Shown: positions 23,814-32,090 of the stretch, piece by piece
Layout: every line of letters starts with the position of its first letter
How positions within the stretch are numbered: position 1 is the first letter of the stretch
Assembly (NCBI GenBank): GCA_041736915.1
Contig: JBGSST010000374.1
Location: forward strand, 1 to 35,138
From: JBGSST01 sp041736915
GTDB taxonomy: Bacteria > Bdellovibrionota > FAC87 > UBA2466
Direction of reading: 5' to 3'
DNA: 35,138 bases
Notes under the pieces: generated by a model
Database searches by the model: none
What the model was told of the DNA's origin: nothing
What the model saw: only the letters and a program-made list of their open reading frames with translations
Position numbers and translations under genes: made by a program

Positions 23814-24464
23814 ATGTCCGATACTCAAGAGCTGCTCAATCGCCGAATGGACTATGTGCGGGAAGCTATCGACGAGACCACGCTGGTTTCCGATCCTTTG
23901 ACGCAATTCAAAACCTGGCTGGATGAGGCCGATAAGTCCGGCGTGGAAGAGCCGAACGCCTTTTCGGTCGCCACGGCGTCGAGCGACGGCACGCCTTCGG
24001 TACGGATGGTGTTACTGCGAAAGCTGGATGAGAAGGGTTTCTATTTTTACACGAACTACCACAGCCGCAAGGGCCGCGAGCTAGCGCAGAACCAGCGAGT
24101 TTCGCTTTGCTTTTACTGGCAGAAGCTCGATAGGCAGGTGCGAGTTGAAGGGACGGCGAGTCAATGCAGCCGTGATGAGTCGCTGGCCTACTTCCGTACT
24201 CGGCCCCGCAGTAGCCAGATTGCCGCATGGGCTTCTCCGCAAAGTCAGCGCCTGCTCGACCGCGAGGCGCTGGACGCGCTCGTGAAAGAGGCCGAGCAGA
24301 AATTTCCCGAGGGCACCGAAGTGCCGCTGCCGCCCGAATGGGGCGGTTACTGCGTGCAGCCCTACCAGGTAGAGTTCTGGCAGGGGCGCCGTTCGCGCCT
24401 GCACGATCGCGTGGTTTATCGCAAAGAGGGAAAGGCCTGGGTCCGCGAACGCCTGGCCCCCTAA
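23814..24464 (+). CDS. pdxH: Pyridoxine/pyridoxamine 5'-phosphate oxidase
   Basis: This 216-residue protein is the usual length for PdxH, the FMN enzyme that oxidises pyridoxine or pyridoxamine 5'-phosphate to pyridoxal 5'-phosphate in the cytoplasm. Seen in order are SVRMVLLRKLDEKGFYFYTNYHSRKGREL (FMN and phosphate binding), FYWQKLDRQVRVEG, the PRSSQIAAWASPQSQ segment, and the family signature near the end, from WGGYCVQPYQVEFW to RLHDR. I start it at the ATG at 23814 because it matches known N-termini. No Shine-Dalgarno is visible, and an upstream in-frame ATG at 23733 lies inside the divergent gene. It is a stand-alone gene whose stop is 16 bases from the end of the convergent acyltransferase. 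Confidence 0.95.
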   Translation: MSDTQELLNRRMDYVREAIDETTLVSDPLTQFKTWLDEADKSGVEEPNAFSVATASSDGTPSVRMVLLRKLDEKGFYFYTNYHSRKGRELAQNQRVSLCFYWQKLDRQVRVEGTASQCSRDESLAYFRTRPRSSQIAAWASPQSQRLLDREALDALVKEAEQKFPEGTEVPLPPEWGGYCVQPYQVEFWQGRRSRLHDRVVYRKEGKAWVRERLAP

Positions 24465-24480
24465 TCCCCAAAGGTGCCCG

Positions 24481-25665
24481 CTACCTTTTGATGCTGGTGT
24501 GGGCGAGGAAGTTTTCCACGGGGTTGGCGTAAGTTTGAACCGTGATCTGCTTAACGCGGTCCCGATCCCAATCGCCTTTGGGCAAAATCGTCAGCTGCTG
24601 CTCCAGTCGTGCTTGAAACTCGTTCTTCTCGGCCGCCGTGTAGTGGTTCTCGCCGGTCCGCGATCCGTGCACCAGATCGTGGGCAATCCAGTTGGACGGC
24701 CACAGGCGGTAATTGAGCGCAATGCTGGTATCGATGGCTTCGGCAAGCAGATCGATGGCATTCGGCCGTGGAACGTCTTTCATTCCTTCGTAAACCGAAG
24801 CGGGAAGCTCGCCTCCCAAATGGATGTGTACCCGGCCCTTGGGACCTCGGATTCCTAGCGCCATGCTGCGTAGGTCTTCTCCGGGCGCCTTTTCGTAGCT
24901 GCCGGTCTTTTCCGTAACGTATAGCTCTAGTGCCTTCCATACGTCGGTAGGATCAAATTCGTAGGAGATGGTGGTGGGCACGATGCGCAAGTTGCGCAAC
25001 GACTGGTGAATCTCGTGCCGGTCCGAAAGGGCGAGCATCTTCAAAACCCCGGTGTTGGTTTTGTCGAATCCATCTTTGCTGCGGCCTTCGCGCTGAGCGA
25101 GCCAAACGGAGTCCACCCCTTCGACGACCACGCGGCGCAGGTAAGTGGAAAGCACCTTCGACCAGCGTAACAGCTCGCGCTGGGTAAGCTTGCGCTTCAC
25201 CGTAACGCCCTTGTTGCCTTTGATCAGATCCGTGATGAGCGGGTTAATAAGGAGGTTATCGCCCAAACAAATTTGGGGAGTCCGGCGCCCCTGAACCCGT
25301 CCGGCCCAGCAGATAAGGGACGGATCACAGATGATGTCTCGGTGGTTCGAGAAGAACAGATAAGTCTTGTCGTTCTCGAGCAGGTTCCAGCCCGACGACG
25401 TGAACTCGCGGATCGAGTGTTTGACCAGGCTCTTCACCGCTACGAACGTGACCTGCGCCTGGTACTCATCCACGTTAGGAATGTTCGAAACGAAATGCAC
25501 GAAGGCATCCCAGTCCAGCTTCGGGAACGTGGGCTTTACGATATCGGGGAGTTGCGGATTCTCGAGAAGTCGCTGAATCGACGCGGCAAAGTCCTCATCG
25601 AAGTAGGGCGCGATCTCTTTCGTGTCGTCCGAGATTCGAGTTAGCTGATATTGCCGGCTGCTCAT
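24481..25665 (-). CDS. Glycerolipid acyltransferase (PlsB/PlsC superfamily)
   Basis: This 394-residue protein has the acyltransferase motifs: SNHRDIICDPSL (HX4D, about 107-118), GDNLLINP, WLAQREGRSKDG (about 191, the EGxR motif) and LRIVPTTISYEFDP. It esterifies an acyl group to glycerol 3-phosphate or a lysophospholipid at the inner membrane. It is longer than PlsC (about 245) and shorter than PlsB (about 800), and lacks obvious spans, so it is a separate soluble-type branch. The start codon overlaps the stop of the Smr-like gene (ATGA). Its ribosome site is weak, so translation probably depends on coupling. Confidence 0.8.
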   Translation of the reverse strand: MSSRQYQLTRISDDTKEIAPYFDEDFAASIQRLLENPQLPDIVKPTFPKLDWDAFVHFVSNIPNVDEYQAQVTFVAVKSLVKHSIREFTSSGWNLLENDKTYLFFSNHRDIICDPSLICWAGRVQGRRTPQICLGDNLLINPLITDLIKGNKGVTVKRKLTQRELLRWSKVLSTYLRRVVVEGVDSVWLAQREGRSKDGFDKTNTGVLKMLALSDRHEIHQSLRNLRIVPTTISYEFDPTDVWKALELYVTEKTGSYEKAPGEDLRSMALGIRGPKGRVHIHLGGELPASVYEGMKDVPRPNAIDLLAEAIDTSIALNYRLWPSNWIAHDLVHGSRTGENHYTAAEKNEFQARLEQQLTILPKGDWDRDRVKQITVQTYANPVENFLAHTSIKR

Positions 25666-25883
25666 TCAAACTCAATCACTATGCACCCACGGTTAGCCAT
25701 GGGGATATAGTGGTAAAGGTCCTGTTCCTTCGCGAGAACCAACAATCGTTCCCGAATCAGGCCAGTGCCCGTAATGAAACAGATTACCTCAAGGGTGTTT
25801 CGCAGTCTTGAGGTATTCAACTTGTCGTAAAAGACCTTTTCCGCGTCCGCGACAAGATGGCCGTGAAGATCAATCTCCCGCAA
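25662..25883 (-). CDS. Small Smr-domain-like protein
   Basis: As drawn from the TTG at 25883 this is 73 residues, nearly a bare Smr (MutS2 C-terminal) domain. It has REIDLHGHLVADAEKVF at the start, FITGTGLIRERLL in the middle (the place of the HGKG-x-LR motif, with Thr for the usual Lys-Gly) and a hydrophobic C-terminal strand CIVIEF. Smr domains often act as nucleases on RNA or branched DNA. The start is uncertain. The frame stays open to a GTG at 25943, which would overlap the upstream carboxypeptidase gene by 53 bases. The TTG comes just after that gene's stop. The end overlaps the next start (ATGA), suggesting a three-gene operon. Confidence 0.6.
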   Translation of the reverse strand: MREIDLHGHLVADAEKVFYDKLNTSRLRNTLEVICFITGTGLIRERLLVLAKEQDLYHYIPMANRGCIVIEFE

Positions 25884-25890
25884 GCCGGGC

Positions 25891-27261
25891 TCACTCGTTC
25901 TCGAGCGACACGGACCGGTATTCACCGCGGAACGGCTCGGCACTAAGGGTTAGCGTCTTCGTCCGGTAGCCCGGCGCTTTGATGGTCACATTCTGCTCAC
26001 CCGGAATAGTGATGCGGTGAACCGCCCCGGTGTACTTCAGCGCCCGGGTCGACGTGCCCACTTCAACGCTTACGTTTGGCACGAGCTGGCCGTCACCGTT
26101 GTATACCTTGAGGTGTAGCCCCATCATGCCGCCCTCCAGGTACTTCACCAGCGATTCCCGGTTGTCGTTCCAGAATTTGGCGAGCGTGTTGGCCGAAGGC
26201 CATTTCACGTCGGAGATTTCAAGCGTGGCGTGTACGGCGTCGCGGAAGTATGCGGCCCAGTCCTGCATTCCACCGAGCACCTGGTACCACTCGTAACCGT
26301 ACGTGATGCCGTTCACGAAGGTGCCCGTGTTGACCTGCCACATCGGCTTATTCGCCTTGGCGTAATCCTTGGCGAGGTAAACCATTAGCTGGTCGTCGCC
26401 GAACTTACCGGCTCCGGAGTTGCGGCGGTGATCCCAGGGCAGGTTCACGCAAAGCGCGCCGCCGTGAAAGTTCATGGCGAGCGGAAAACGGTGCTTTAAG
26501 TGCAGATTCATCAGGTGTTGGGTCTCGATCTCGCGCCCCTTCATGGAGAAGGCCTCTTCGTTCATTTCCGGAAAGTTGCGATTGAGGTCAACGCCGTTGG
26601 CGTTCCAGCGCTGCTTGCGCTCGGTTCCGTCCGGGTTCATCGAAGGCAGCAAAAAGATTTCGGCGTTATCGAGAAGGGCCGTGATGCGGGCATCCGTGCC
26701 GTACTTCGACGTGAGCTCGCGCGCAAAGTAGATCAGCATCTCTTTGCCGGTGACCTCGTCGCCGTGCATGGAGGAAATATAGATGAGCTTCGGCTTGTCC
26801 GGATCATCGAGCTTTTGGCTGGTGATCCGCATCAACCATAGCTCACGCGATTCCACCGACTTGCCGGCGGATTCGAGCTTCACCAAGTTGGGGTATTTCG
26901 CCGTGAGGTTCTGCACCTCTTCGGTCAACGTTTCGTACGTATGAAAGGGCTCCACCACGTCACGGGAATGATCGTGAAAGTCGATGTTGATCGGCTCTAA
27001 CGTTTTAGGGTCGTGGGCCTTGGTCGCCCATTCCCACGTATCCAGTACGACGGTATCGGTGCCGTCGAGCATTTGCGGCGCCATTCCCTTGGGAAGGTAA
27101 CCAAAAATGTAACCGGCGCGGCCCCCGTGATCGGCGATGAAGCCAGTTTCCTCGGCGAACTTTTGCGTCACCGCCGACTCGGGCAGACGCACGTAGTCGT
27201 ACTCTTGGTGAGCCGACGCCAACACGGGCGCCAGTAGCAAGAAGGCCAATAGCTTATTCAT
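25891..27261 (-). CDS. Exported M14 zinc carboxypeptidase with C-terminal beta domain
   Basis: This 456-residue protein has a signal peptide MNKLLAFLLLAPVLASA|HQE. A pre-domain spans about 20-110. The catalytic domain covers about 110-375 with zinc ligands in SSMHGDEVTG and MNFHGG, the substrate-binding NANGVDLNRNFPE, and the catalytic Glu in TLEISDVKWP. From about 380 a transthyretin-like beta domain follows (LHLKVYNGDGQLVPNVSVEVG, ending GYRTKTLTLSA), the layout of the M14B carboxypeptidase D/E/N group. It removes C-terminal residues of peptides outside the cytoplasm. GGAGG lies about 8 bases before the ATG. It heads the operon with the Smr-like and acyltransferase genes. Confidence 0.9.
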   Translation of the reverse strand: MNKLLAFLLLAPVLASAHQEYDYVRLPESAVTQKFAEETGFIADHGGRAGYIFGYLPKGMAPQMLDGTDTVVLDTWEWATKAHDPKTLEPINIDFHDHSRDVVEPFHTYETLTEEVQNLTAKYPNLVKLESAGKSVESRELWLMRITSQKLDDPDKPKLIYISSMHGDEVTGKEMLIYFARELTSKYGTDARITALLDNAEIFLLPSMNPDGTERKQRWNANGVDLNRNFPEMNEEAFSMKGREIETQHLMNLHLKHRFPLAMNFHGGALCVNLPWDHRRNSGAGKFGDDQLMVYLAKDYAKANKPMWQVNTGTFVNGITYGYEWYQVLGGMQDWAAYFRDAVHATLEISDVKWPSANTLAKFWNDNRESLVKYLEGGMMGLHLKVYNGDGQLVPNVSVEVGTSTRALKYTGAVHRITIPGEQNVTIKAPGYRTKTLTLSAEPFRGEYRSVSLENE

Positions 27262-27403
27262 GGGGTTTCCTCCACCTGTGGGATCTAAGGTAGCGGGAAA
27301 CGAGAGGGGCGCAATGGGAATTCTAGAAACGCCGTTCTCTTCCGTTAAACTTGGGTTGGTCCCGTTTCCTACGGAAGGCCGATATGTTAAGTCTCATATA
27401 TCT

Positions 27404-28000
27404 ATGGCAACTTATCTAAGCATCGATACCGAAGCTACCGGCCTGCAAGAAGGCAATTTCCTCATTCAGCTCGCGCTGGTTCCGGTCGATTCCAAGACCA
27501 AACGAGTTTACGAGGAGCTGGGAAAAGAGACGCTGGTGGCGTGTCCCAGTTACGAAGAGCTCGAGCCCAAGCTCGACTCTTGGAACAAAGAGCACAACGG
27601 CGGTCTGATTCGCGCGGCCCACGAAAAGGGAATCCCCGCCGAGGCGGTGAAGACTTTCATCCAGTCGTACCTAAAGCTTCCGCAGATCACCGAGCTATTC
27701 CGCAATGAGCGGCCGGTGCTGCTGGGAAAATCGCTCAGCGCTCTGGATATTCCGCTGCTCAAGCGGTACATGGGCTGGAACCTCTACGACCAAACTTTTC
27801 ATCACCATACGATGGACGTCACCTGCTTTGCGCGCGGGCTCGCCGATGCGGGCAAGCTGCCGGAGAACTGCTCTTCGTCGTCGAAGCTCATCAAGCATTT
27901 CGGCATTCGCGATAACGTAAAGCACACGGCGCTGAGCGACGCCGTGGACATGGCCCACATCTACCTGCGCTTGGTCGATTTGCTTCAGCCCAAGGCTTGA
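27404..28000 (+). CDS. DEDDh 3'-5' exonuclease (oligoribonuclease/DnaQ fold)
   Basis: This 198-residue protein carries the DEDDh active site: SIDTEATG (D and E, about 5-12), a middle Asp in SALDIPLL, and HTALSDA (His and final Asp) near 175. The domain is preceded by nothing and followed by nothing. Size and spacing are close to oligoribonuclease (about 180 residues), which breaks down 2-5-base RNAs. It could equally be another RNase T or DnaQ-type exonuclease, since Orn's usual LVWIDLEMTGL opening is changed. I start it at the ATG at 27404. The frame stays open upstream to 27260 but that part is not conserved-looking. No Shine-Dalgarno is seen. The stop is 3 bases before the MazG-like gene. 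Confidence 0.8.
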   Translation: MATYLSIDTEATGLQEGNFLIQLALVPVDSKTKRVYEELGKETLVACPSYEELEPKLDSWNKEHNGGLIRAAHEKGIPAEAVKTFIQSYLKLPQITELFRNERPVLLGKSLSALDIPLLKRYMGWNLYDQTFHHHTMDVTCFARGLADAGKLPENCSSSSKLIKHFGIRDNVKHTALSDAVDMAHIYLRLVDLLQPKA

Positions 28001-28003
28001 GCA

Positions 28004-28354
28004 ATGGACCTAAAGCGGATCTTCGAGAAGCAGCGGGAGTTCACCAAGGCGCGCGACTGGGACCAGTTCCATACGCCTAAGAATCTCGCGATGGCGCTGA
28101 GCGTGGAAGCCTCGGAGCTGGTCGAGATTTTCCAGTGGCTAGACGAAAAGCAAGCCACGGCGGTAGGTAGTGACCCCAAGCTGCGCAAGAAGGTGCAAGA
28201 CGAGCTGGCCGATGTTCTGTTTTACCTCTGTCGCCTCACCGATAACTTAGGCATCGATCTCGAGGCGGCCTTCTGGGAAAAAATGGAACAAAACGCCGCC
28301 AAGTACCCGGTTGAAAAGTCCAAGGGCCGCACCGCAAAATACGACGAGCTCTAA
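28004..28354 (+). CDS. MazG-like nucleotide pyrophosphohydrolase (dCTPase-type)
   Basis: This 116-residue all-alpha protein resembles the short MazG-like/DCTPP1 family. It has KARDWDQFHTPKNLAMALSVEASELVEIFQW, with the first ExxE metal-binding pair, and DELADVLFYLCRL, with the second ExxD-like pair. A C-terminal KYPVEKSKGR segment closes the active site. These proteins hydrolyse dNTPs, often dCTP or modified cytidine nucleotides, to the monophosphate and pyrophosphate and so clean the nucleotide pool. It follows the exonuclease gene by 3 bases, so both are probably translated from one mRNA in nucleic-acid or nucleotide turnover. The ribosome site is weak. Confidence 0.9.
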   Translation: MDLKRIFEKQREFTKARDWDQFHTPKNLAMALSVEASELVEIFQWLDEKQATAVGSDPKLRKKVQDELADVLFYLCRLTDNLGIDLEAAFWEKMEQNAAKYPVEKSKGRTAKYDEL

Positions 28355-28374
28355 TTGCTGTTAAACTTGCAGGA

Positions 28375-29319
28375 GTGAAACCACTCTTCGCCATCGCCTT
28401 GCTACTGGCCGTTCCGGCCCTGGCCGAAAAGAAGGAACGAAAACCGCGTAGCATTCTCGACCGTCCCACGATTTACGTGGGCGTGCTCGAAGAGCTGCGC
28501 GAGCGCGATGCGAATGCGCGCACCAACGTGGGCACCGCCAACTACAAGATTCACGCCCGGGTCATGTTCAAGAAGCCGATTACCGAATGGGAAGGGCTTC
28601 CGCGCCGTCGCGACTTGTCCGAAGCGCCCAACGATTTTCCGCCGAAACTCGTGTGGAGCGCCTGCTATCAAGGCAAGCGGGTGCTGTCGTTCGAATCTTT
28701 CAATGCTCCCGGCTACCGTTTCCTAAGCCACATCGGGTCGCACCTGGTGCCGCCGGGGGTCCGCATGCCGGCCGCCGATGCCGAAGGAAACAAGTTTGCG
28801 GGCTGGCGTGAAGAAAAAGAGAATAGGCGTCCGCTCGTCGCCACCACGGGCGGGCGTTGCGATGATGTGGATTACTGGCGAAAGGATGAGCCGCCCGCAA
28901 AGTTGAGTCAGATTCCCTTCATGATCAAGCTGAAGGAAGAGCTCGCGAAGACCACGTGGATTGAGTATCCGGAGAACGAAAACGGAAACGTCGCCCACGG
29001 CGGGACTAAGAATTACAAGTTCCGCGAGACCGAGGTGAAGTGGGGTGAATTCTACTCCTCGCGGCGGACCAAGGCGCAGGTGGCGACGTTGGTCGTGCCG
29101 GGTTCCGACAAACGCACGCACGACGAAGTGTTCTTCATCGCGCCCAATGGCGAGATCAGTTACATCGGTTCATCTTTGTATTTTCTCGATGCCGCCGACT
29201 ACGACGGCTCGGCCCTATCCACTTTAATGTTCCGCATGCAGAGCCAGTTCCGCGACGGTTACGTGCTCGTGGACGGCAACGGCCGACGGTTGGCTGACTT
29301 CCACTGGGGTTACGAGTAG
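28375..29319 (+). CDS. Exported protein of unknown function
   Basis: This 314-residue protein has a signal peptide MKPLFAIALLLAVPALA|EKK read from a GTG at 28375. The mature part is basic at first (EKKERKPRSILDRP), then mixed alpha/beta with single sequences such as VWSACYQGKRVLSFESF, GRCDDVDYWRK and ISYIGSSLYFLDAADYDGSALSTLMFRMQSQF. I recognise no catalytic motif or family. The GTG abuts AGGAG with no spacing, and a TAAACT lies 7 bases upstream, so the mRNA may be leaderless. It is 20 bases after the MazG-like gene but may have its own promoter. The next gene encodes an exported protease, so joint secretion is possible. Confidence 0.75.
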   Translation: MKPLFAIALLLAVPALAEKKERKPRSILDRPTIYVGVLEELRERDANARTNVGTANYKIHARVMFKKPITEWEGLPRRRDLSEAPNDFPPKLVWSACYQGKRVLSFESFNAPGYRFLSHIGSHLVPPGVRMPAADAEGNKFAGWREEKENRRPLVATTGGRCDDVDYWRKDEPPAKLSQIPFMIKLKEELAKTTWIEYPENENGNVAHGGTKNYKFRETEVKWGEFYSSRRTKAQVATLVVPGSDKRTHDEVFFIAPNGEISYIGSSLYFLDAADYDGSALSTLMFRMQSQFRDGYVLVDGNGRRLADFHWGYE

Positions 29320-29365
29320 TATTCTTCTTAATGATTTCTTAACCAGAAAAACATAAGGAGACCCC

Positions 29366-30862
29366 ATGGCTCGACTTGCGATCTTCGTCTCGCTGTTGGC
29401 CGTGCTGGAAGTTAGCGGAGCGCCCTCGGCTACAACCCTTTCCCAGGTGAAAGAAGCACTCTCTCACCGCCAAGCCACGTGGCAGGCGGGAGAAAGCTGG
29501 GTCACCGACCTCAAACCCAATGAAAGACACCAGTTACTCGGAGCCGAACTGCCGGAAGGCTTCGGGGACGAGTTTCGTAACCGCGCCGAGAAAGCGCCGA
29601 GCGCCCGTTCGCGCGCGGCTCTCGACTGGCGTAACTACGGCGGTGAGAACTACGTATCACCGATGCTGAACCAAGGGCGTTGCGGAAGCTGCGTGGCCTT
29701 TGCGGTCATCGGCGCTTTGGAAACGCAGATGAACATTTCGCGGCGGACGCCGAACTCCCCCTGGGCGTTCTCTCCGCAGCACTTATTCTCGTGCGGTGGC
29801 GGCGGATGCGACAAAGGCTGGAGGCCAGGCAATGCAATGGCTTACTTAAAATCGACGGGCGTGCCCGACGAGACCTGCTTCCCCTACATGGGCGGCGCCA
29901 AGGGTGAAGACATTGCGTGCTCCAAGAGCTGCGCTAACTCCAAGGAACGTTCTTTGAAGATTGCCGATCACTACATGCCGACCTGGCTGTTTGGCTCGAA
30001 GGACGCCGTGAAGAACGCGCTCCAGAAAGGTCCGGTCGTCACCTCAATGATCGTGTATGACGACTTCCTCTACTACAAGTCGGGCATCTATAAGCACGTG
30101 ACCGGTTCCATGGCGGGCGGCCACGCCGTCACCATTGTCGGCTTCAGCGACGAGGAAAAGGTGTGGATCATCCGTAATAGCTGGGGTGAAGAGTGGGGCG
30201 AAAAAGGTTTCGCCAAAATCAGCTGGGACGATTCGTCGGGCGTAGGCTCCCAAACGTGGGCGCTGTCGTTGGGCGAAGAGGAAGGCTACATCACGCTGGG
30301 CTCGCTGCGCGATCGTCAGGTTCTGGAACGTACCGTGATGCTCACGCCGCAGGTTTCGGTGGCGGGTCACCACGGCTTCGACATCATGGTTCAAGACCTG
30401 GCGGGTAATGTCAGCTTCGTACGGCCGGTGGAGGACGACAAGTTCGCCCTCGACACCACGAAGTACAAAGACGGGGTGTACGTCATGACCGCCACGTCGA
30501 ACGTGAACGGCAAAACGTTGCAGAGCCAGCCGCGTACGGTCTACGTGTTGAACAACGGCATAGCCTCCAGCGATCTGAAGTTCACCAACCTCAAAGAAGG
30601 CCAGGAGCTGAAAGAGAAGTTCGTATTCGACTTCGATGCCGACTCCAAGCCGGTACCGTTCACGGAGGTAATCTTCACCGCGAAGAACCTCGCCACGGGC
30701 GAAGAGATCACCCGTCGCACGCCAAACGTGGCGCCGAAGATGGCGCTCAACTGGCGCATGGCCGACGCCGCGGCGGGAGAGTACGAAGTGAAGCTAACCG
30801 GCAAGGCCGGGGCCTACTCCATCAGCAGCGATGCGGTTAAAGTGAAAGTCGCCAAAAAATAG
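29366..30862 (+). CDS. Exported papain-like (C1) cysteine protease with C-terminal beta domains
   Basis: This 498-residue protein has a signal peptide MARLAIFVSLLAVLEVSG|AP. A propeptide-like part covers about 24-85, and the C1 domain about 88-315. The active site shows the oxyanion Gln and nucleophile in NQGRCGSCVAFAV, the His in GGHAVTIVGF, and the Asn in IRNSWGEEWG. The usual Trp after CGSC is Val. Several Cys pairs in CGGGGCDKGW, ETCFPY and CSKSCANS fit disulfides. Residues 325-498 form two Ig-like beta domains (DIMVQDLAGNVS and VIFTAKNLATG). A strong AAGGAG lies 8 bases before the ATG. It acts outside the cytoplasm and is ended by the palindrome downstream. Confidence 0.9.
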   Translation: MARLAIFVSLLAVLEVSGAPSATTLSQVKEALSHRQATWQAGESWVTDLKPNERHQLLGAELPEGFGDEFRNRAEKAPSARSRAALDWRNYGGENYVSPMLNQGRCGSCVAFAVIGALETQMNISRRTPNSPWAFSPQHLFSCGGGGCDKGWRPGNAMAYLKSTGVPDETCFPYMGGAKGEDIACSKSCANSKERSLKIADHYMPTWLFGSKDAVKNALQKGPVVTSMIVYDDFLYYKSGIYKHVTGSMAGGHAVTIVGFSDEEKVWIIRNSWGEEWGEKGFAKISWDDSSGVGSQTWALSLGEEEGYITLGSLRDRQVLERTVMLTPQVSVAGHHGFDIMVQDLAGNVSFVRPVEDDKFALDTTKYKDGVYVMTATSNVNGKTLQSQPRTVYVLNNGIASSDLKFTNLKEGQELKEKFVFDFDADSKPVPFTEVIFTAKNLATGEEITRRTPNVAPKMALNWRMADAAAGEYEVKLTGKAGAYSISSDAVKVKVAKK

Positions 30863-30888
30863 AACGGCTTCTACAGTAAAAATCACCT

Positions 30889-30941
30889 CCCGCAGGTACC
30901 TGCTTCCTTTTTCACGGAAAAAGGAAGCAGGTACCTGCGGG
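30889..30941. terminator. Perfect 24-bp inverted repeat between convergent genes, likely bidirectional terminator
   Basis: Arms at 30889-30912 and 30918-30941 are exactly complementary around the 5-base loop CACGG. Each arm itself contains the 12-base palindrome GCAGGTACCTGC followed, reading inwards, by TTCCTTTTT. Thus on each strand a short hairpin (GCAG-GTAC-CTGC) is directly followed by a T-rich run, the layout of an intrinsic terminator, and the two copies face each other. It lies 26 bases after the protease stop and 4 bases from the DUF218 stop on the other strand. Confidence 0.75.
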
Positions 30942-30945
30942 GGGG

Positions 30946-31707
30946 TTACCGCCCCAGCATCCTGCCGAAGTACTCCCGCAGATACATCGTGGACCGCATG
31001 AGATTAGACGCTTTGGGAAAAAAGTCCTGACCCGATAGCGTGTCCGTCACTTCCAGCGAAGTAGGAACCGGAATCACCTTAAAACCGGCCTTTTCGAATA
31101 GCGCCGTCGAGCGGGCGAGGTGATACGCGCTGGTCACCAGCAACACTTCCAGCACTCCGCGCGAACGCAGCAGGTCGGCCGTGTTTTTGGCGTTTTCTAT
31201 GGTGGTTCGCGAATTTCCTTCCGTGTGAATCGCCTCCGCCGGCACGCCGTACTCGATCAGCAGGTCGCGCATGTCGTCGGACTCGCGCCGATCCTTTCCG
31301 TCTTTCACCATGTAAGGATCGCCACTGGTCACGACCACGATCGGCGCTTTTCCCGCTTTAAATAGCCGCGCGGCCCCCAGCACCCGGGCGCCCCCGATCT
31401 CTTCCACACTCACGCGGGGAGGGGCCATGCCGTAAGTACTACCGCCGAGCACCACGATCGCTTGCGACACGGGATACTCGCTCATCACCTTTAGCGGATA
31501 GGTGCGTTCGAGCGGTCGACCGAATAGCTTAGCCGCGATGTTGGTGGAGAAGAAAAACAGAAACACGCCGGCGGCGGCCACTAGCCCCTTCGCCCGGTGC
31601 GGTTTGCCTTTATCGAAAAAATAGAAAGCCGCCAGCAAGAGCCAGAGCACCCAGCCGAGGGGGGCCAGGAAAACGTCCTGCAGCAGCTTTTCGAGAAATT
31701 GCGGCAA
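30946..31707 (-). CDS. DUF218/ElyC-YdcF-like envelope protein
   Basis: This 253-residue protein has one or two N-terminal membrane segments (LGWVLWLLLAAFYFF; GLVAAAGVFLFFF). A DUF218 domain follows from about 78, with VVLGGSTYG, ARVLGAARLFKAGKAPIVVVTSG, AIHTEGNSRTTIENA and VLLVTSAYHLARSTALFEKAGF. In E. coli ElyC, a protein of this type, is needed for envelope integrity and undecaprenyl-phosphate-linked glycan balance. The exact reaction of the family is not settled. The start is an uncertain TTG at 31707, five bases after the stop of the cupredoxin gene, with no Shine-Dalgarno. No better in-frame start is visible. It is probably coupled to the upstream gene. Confidence 0.75.
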   Translation of the reverse strand: MPQFLEKLLQDVFLAPLGWVLWLLLAAFYFFDKGKPHRAKGLVAAAGVFLFFFSTNIAAKLFGRPLERTYPLKVMSEYPVSQAIVVLGGSTYGMAPPRVSVEEIGGARVLGAARLFKAGKAPIVVVTSGDPYMVKDGKDRRESDDMRDLLIEYGVPAEAIHTEGNSRTTIENAKNTADLLRSRGVLEVLLVTSAYHLARSTALFEKAGFKVIPVPTSLEVTDTLSGQDFFPKASNLMRSTMYLREYFGRMLGR

Positions 31708-31712
31708 GCCGA

Positions 31713-32063
31713 TTATTTCGCGGCCTTCACCACGAGAACCGCCGGCACGTGCGCCGAGTGGAAGTGGCAGCCCACTTTATACTCGCCGGGCTTCATATCC
31801 TTGGCGATCGTGACTTCCTTGGTCATCGGCTTGTGGCGGTCGACCTTTTCAGTCACCTTGATCTCGGGAATGAAAAGCCCGTGAAAGTCGAAACCGCCTT
31901 CGAGGTCGTGCTTGGCCACAATCGTGACCGTCTCGCCCTGGACCACTTCAATCTTCTCCGGGTTCCAATGCACCTTGTCGCCGATTTTCTTCGTTTCGAT
32001 CGTGATGGTGCGGGCCTGTAAGGCCGAAGCGGTGAACAGCAGAGACAGAATGAGAAACTTCAT
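31713..32063 (-). CDS. Periplasmic cupredoxin-like protein
   Basis: This 116-residue protein has a signal peptide MKFLILSLLFTASALQA|RTI. The rest is a single beta-barrel of the cupredoxin type: KIEVVQGETVTIVAKHD, DFHGLFIPEIKV (His ligand) and, near the C-terminus, GEYKVGCHFHSAHVPAVLVV with Cys and His ligands in the order C-x-H-x-x-x-H. A final Met ligand of blue-copper proteins is missing, so binding may be of a different type. It probably binds or carries copper in the periplasm. GGGGG precedes the ATG by about 5 bases. It lies 27 bases after the FAD dehydrogenase gene and directly before the DUF218 gene. Confidence 0.8.
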   Translation of the reverse strand: MKFLILSLLFTASALQARTITIETKKIGDKVHWNPEKIEVVQGETVTIVAKHDLEGGFDFHGLFIPEIKVTEKVDRHKPMTKEVTIAKDMKPGEYKVGCHFHSAHVPAVLVVKAAK

Positions 32064-32090
32064 GCGTACCCCCTAGTGAGTGCCGACATC

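Noticed and set aside
23908..24471. 187-residue minus-strand frame opposite pdxH
   Set aside because: Arg/Pro/Ala-rich antisense shadow of a gene with clear PdxH signatures.
24470..24488. AAAGGT/ACCTTT hairpin after pdxH as a terminator
   Set aside because: Six mostly weak base pairs overlapping the convergent stop codon; too weak to call.
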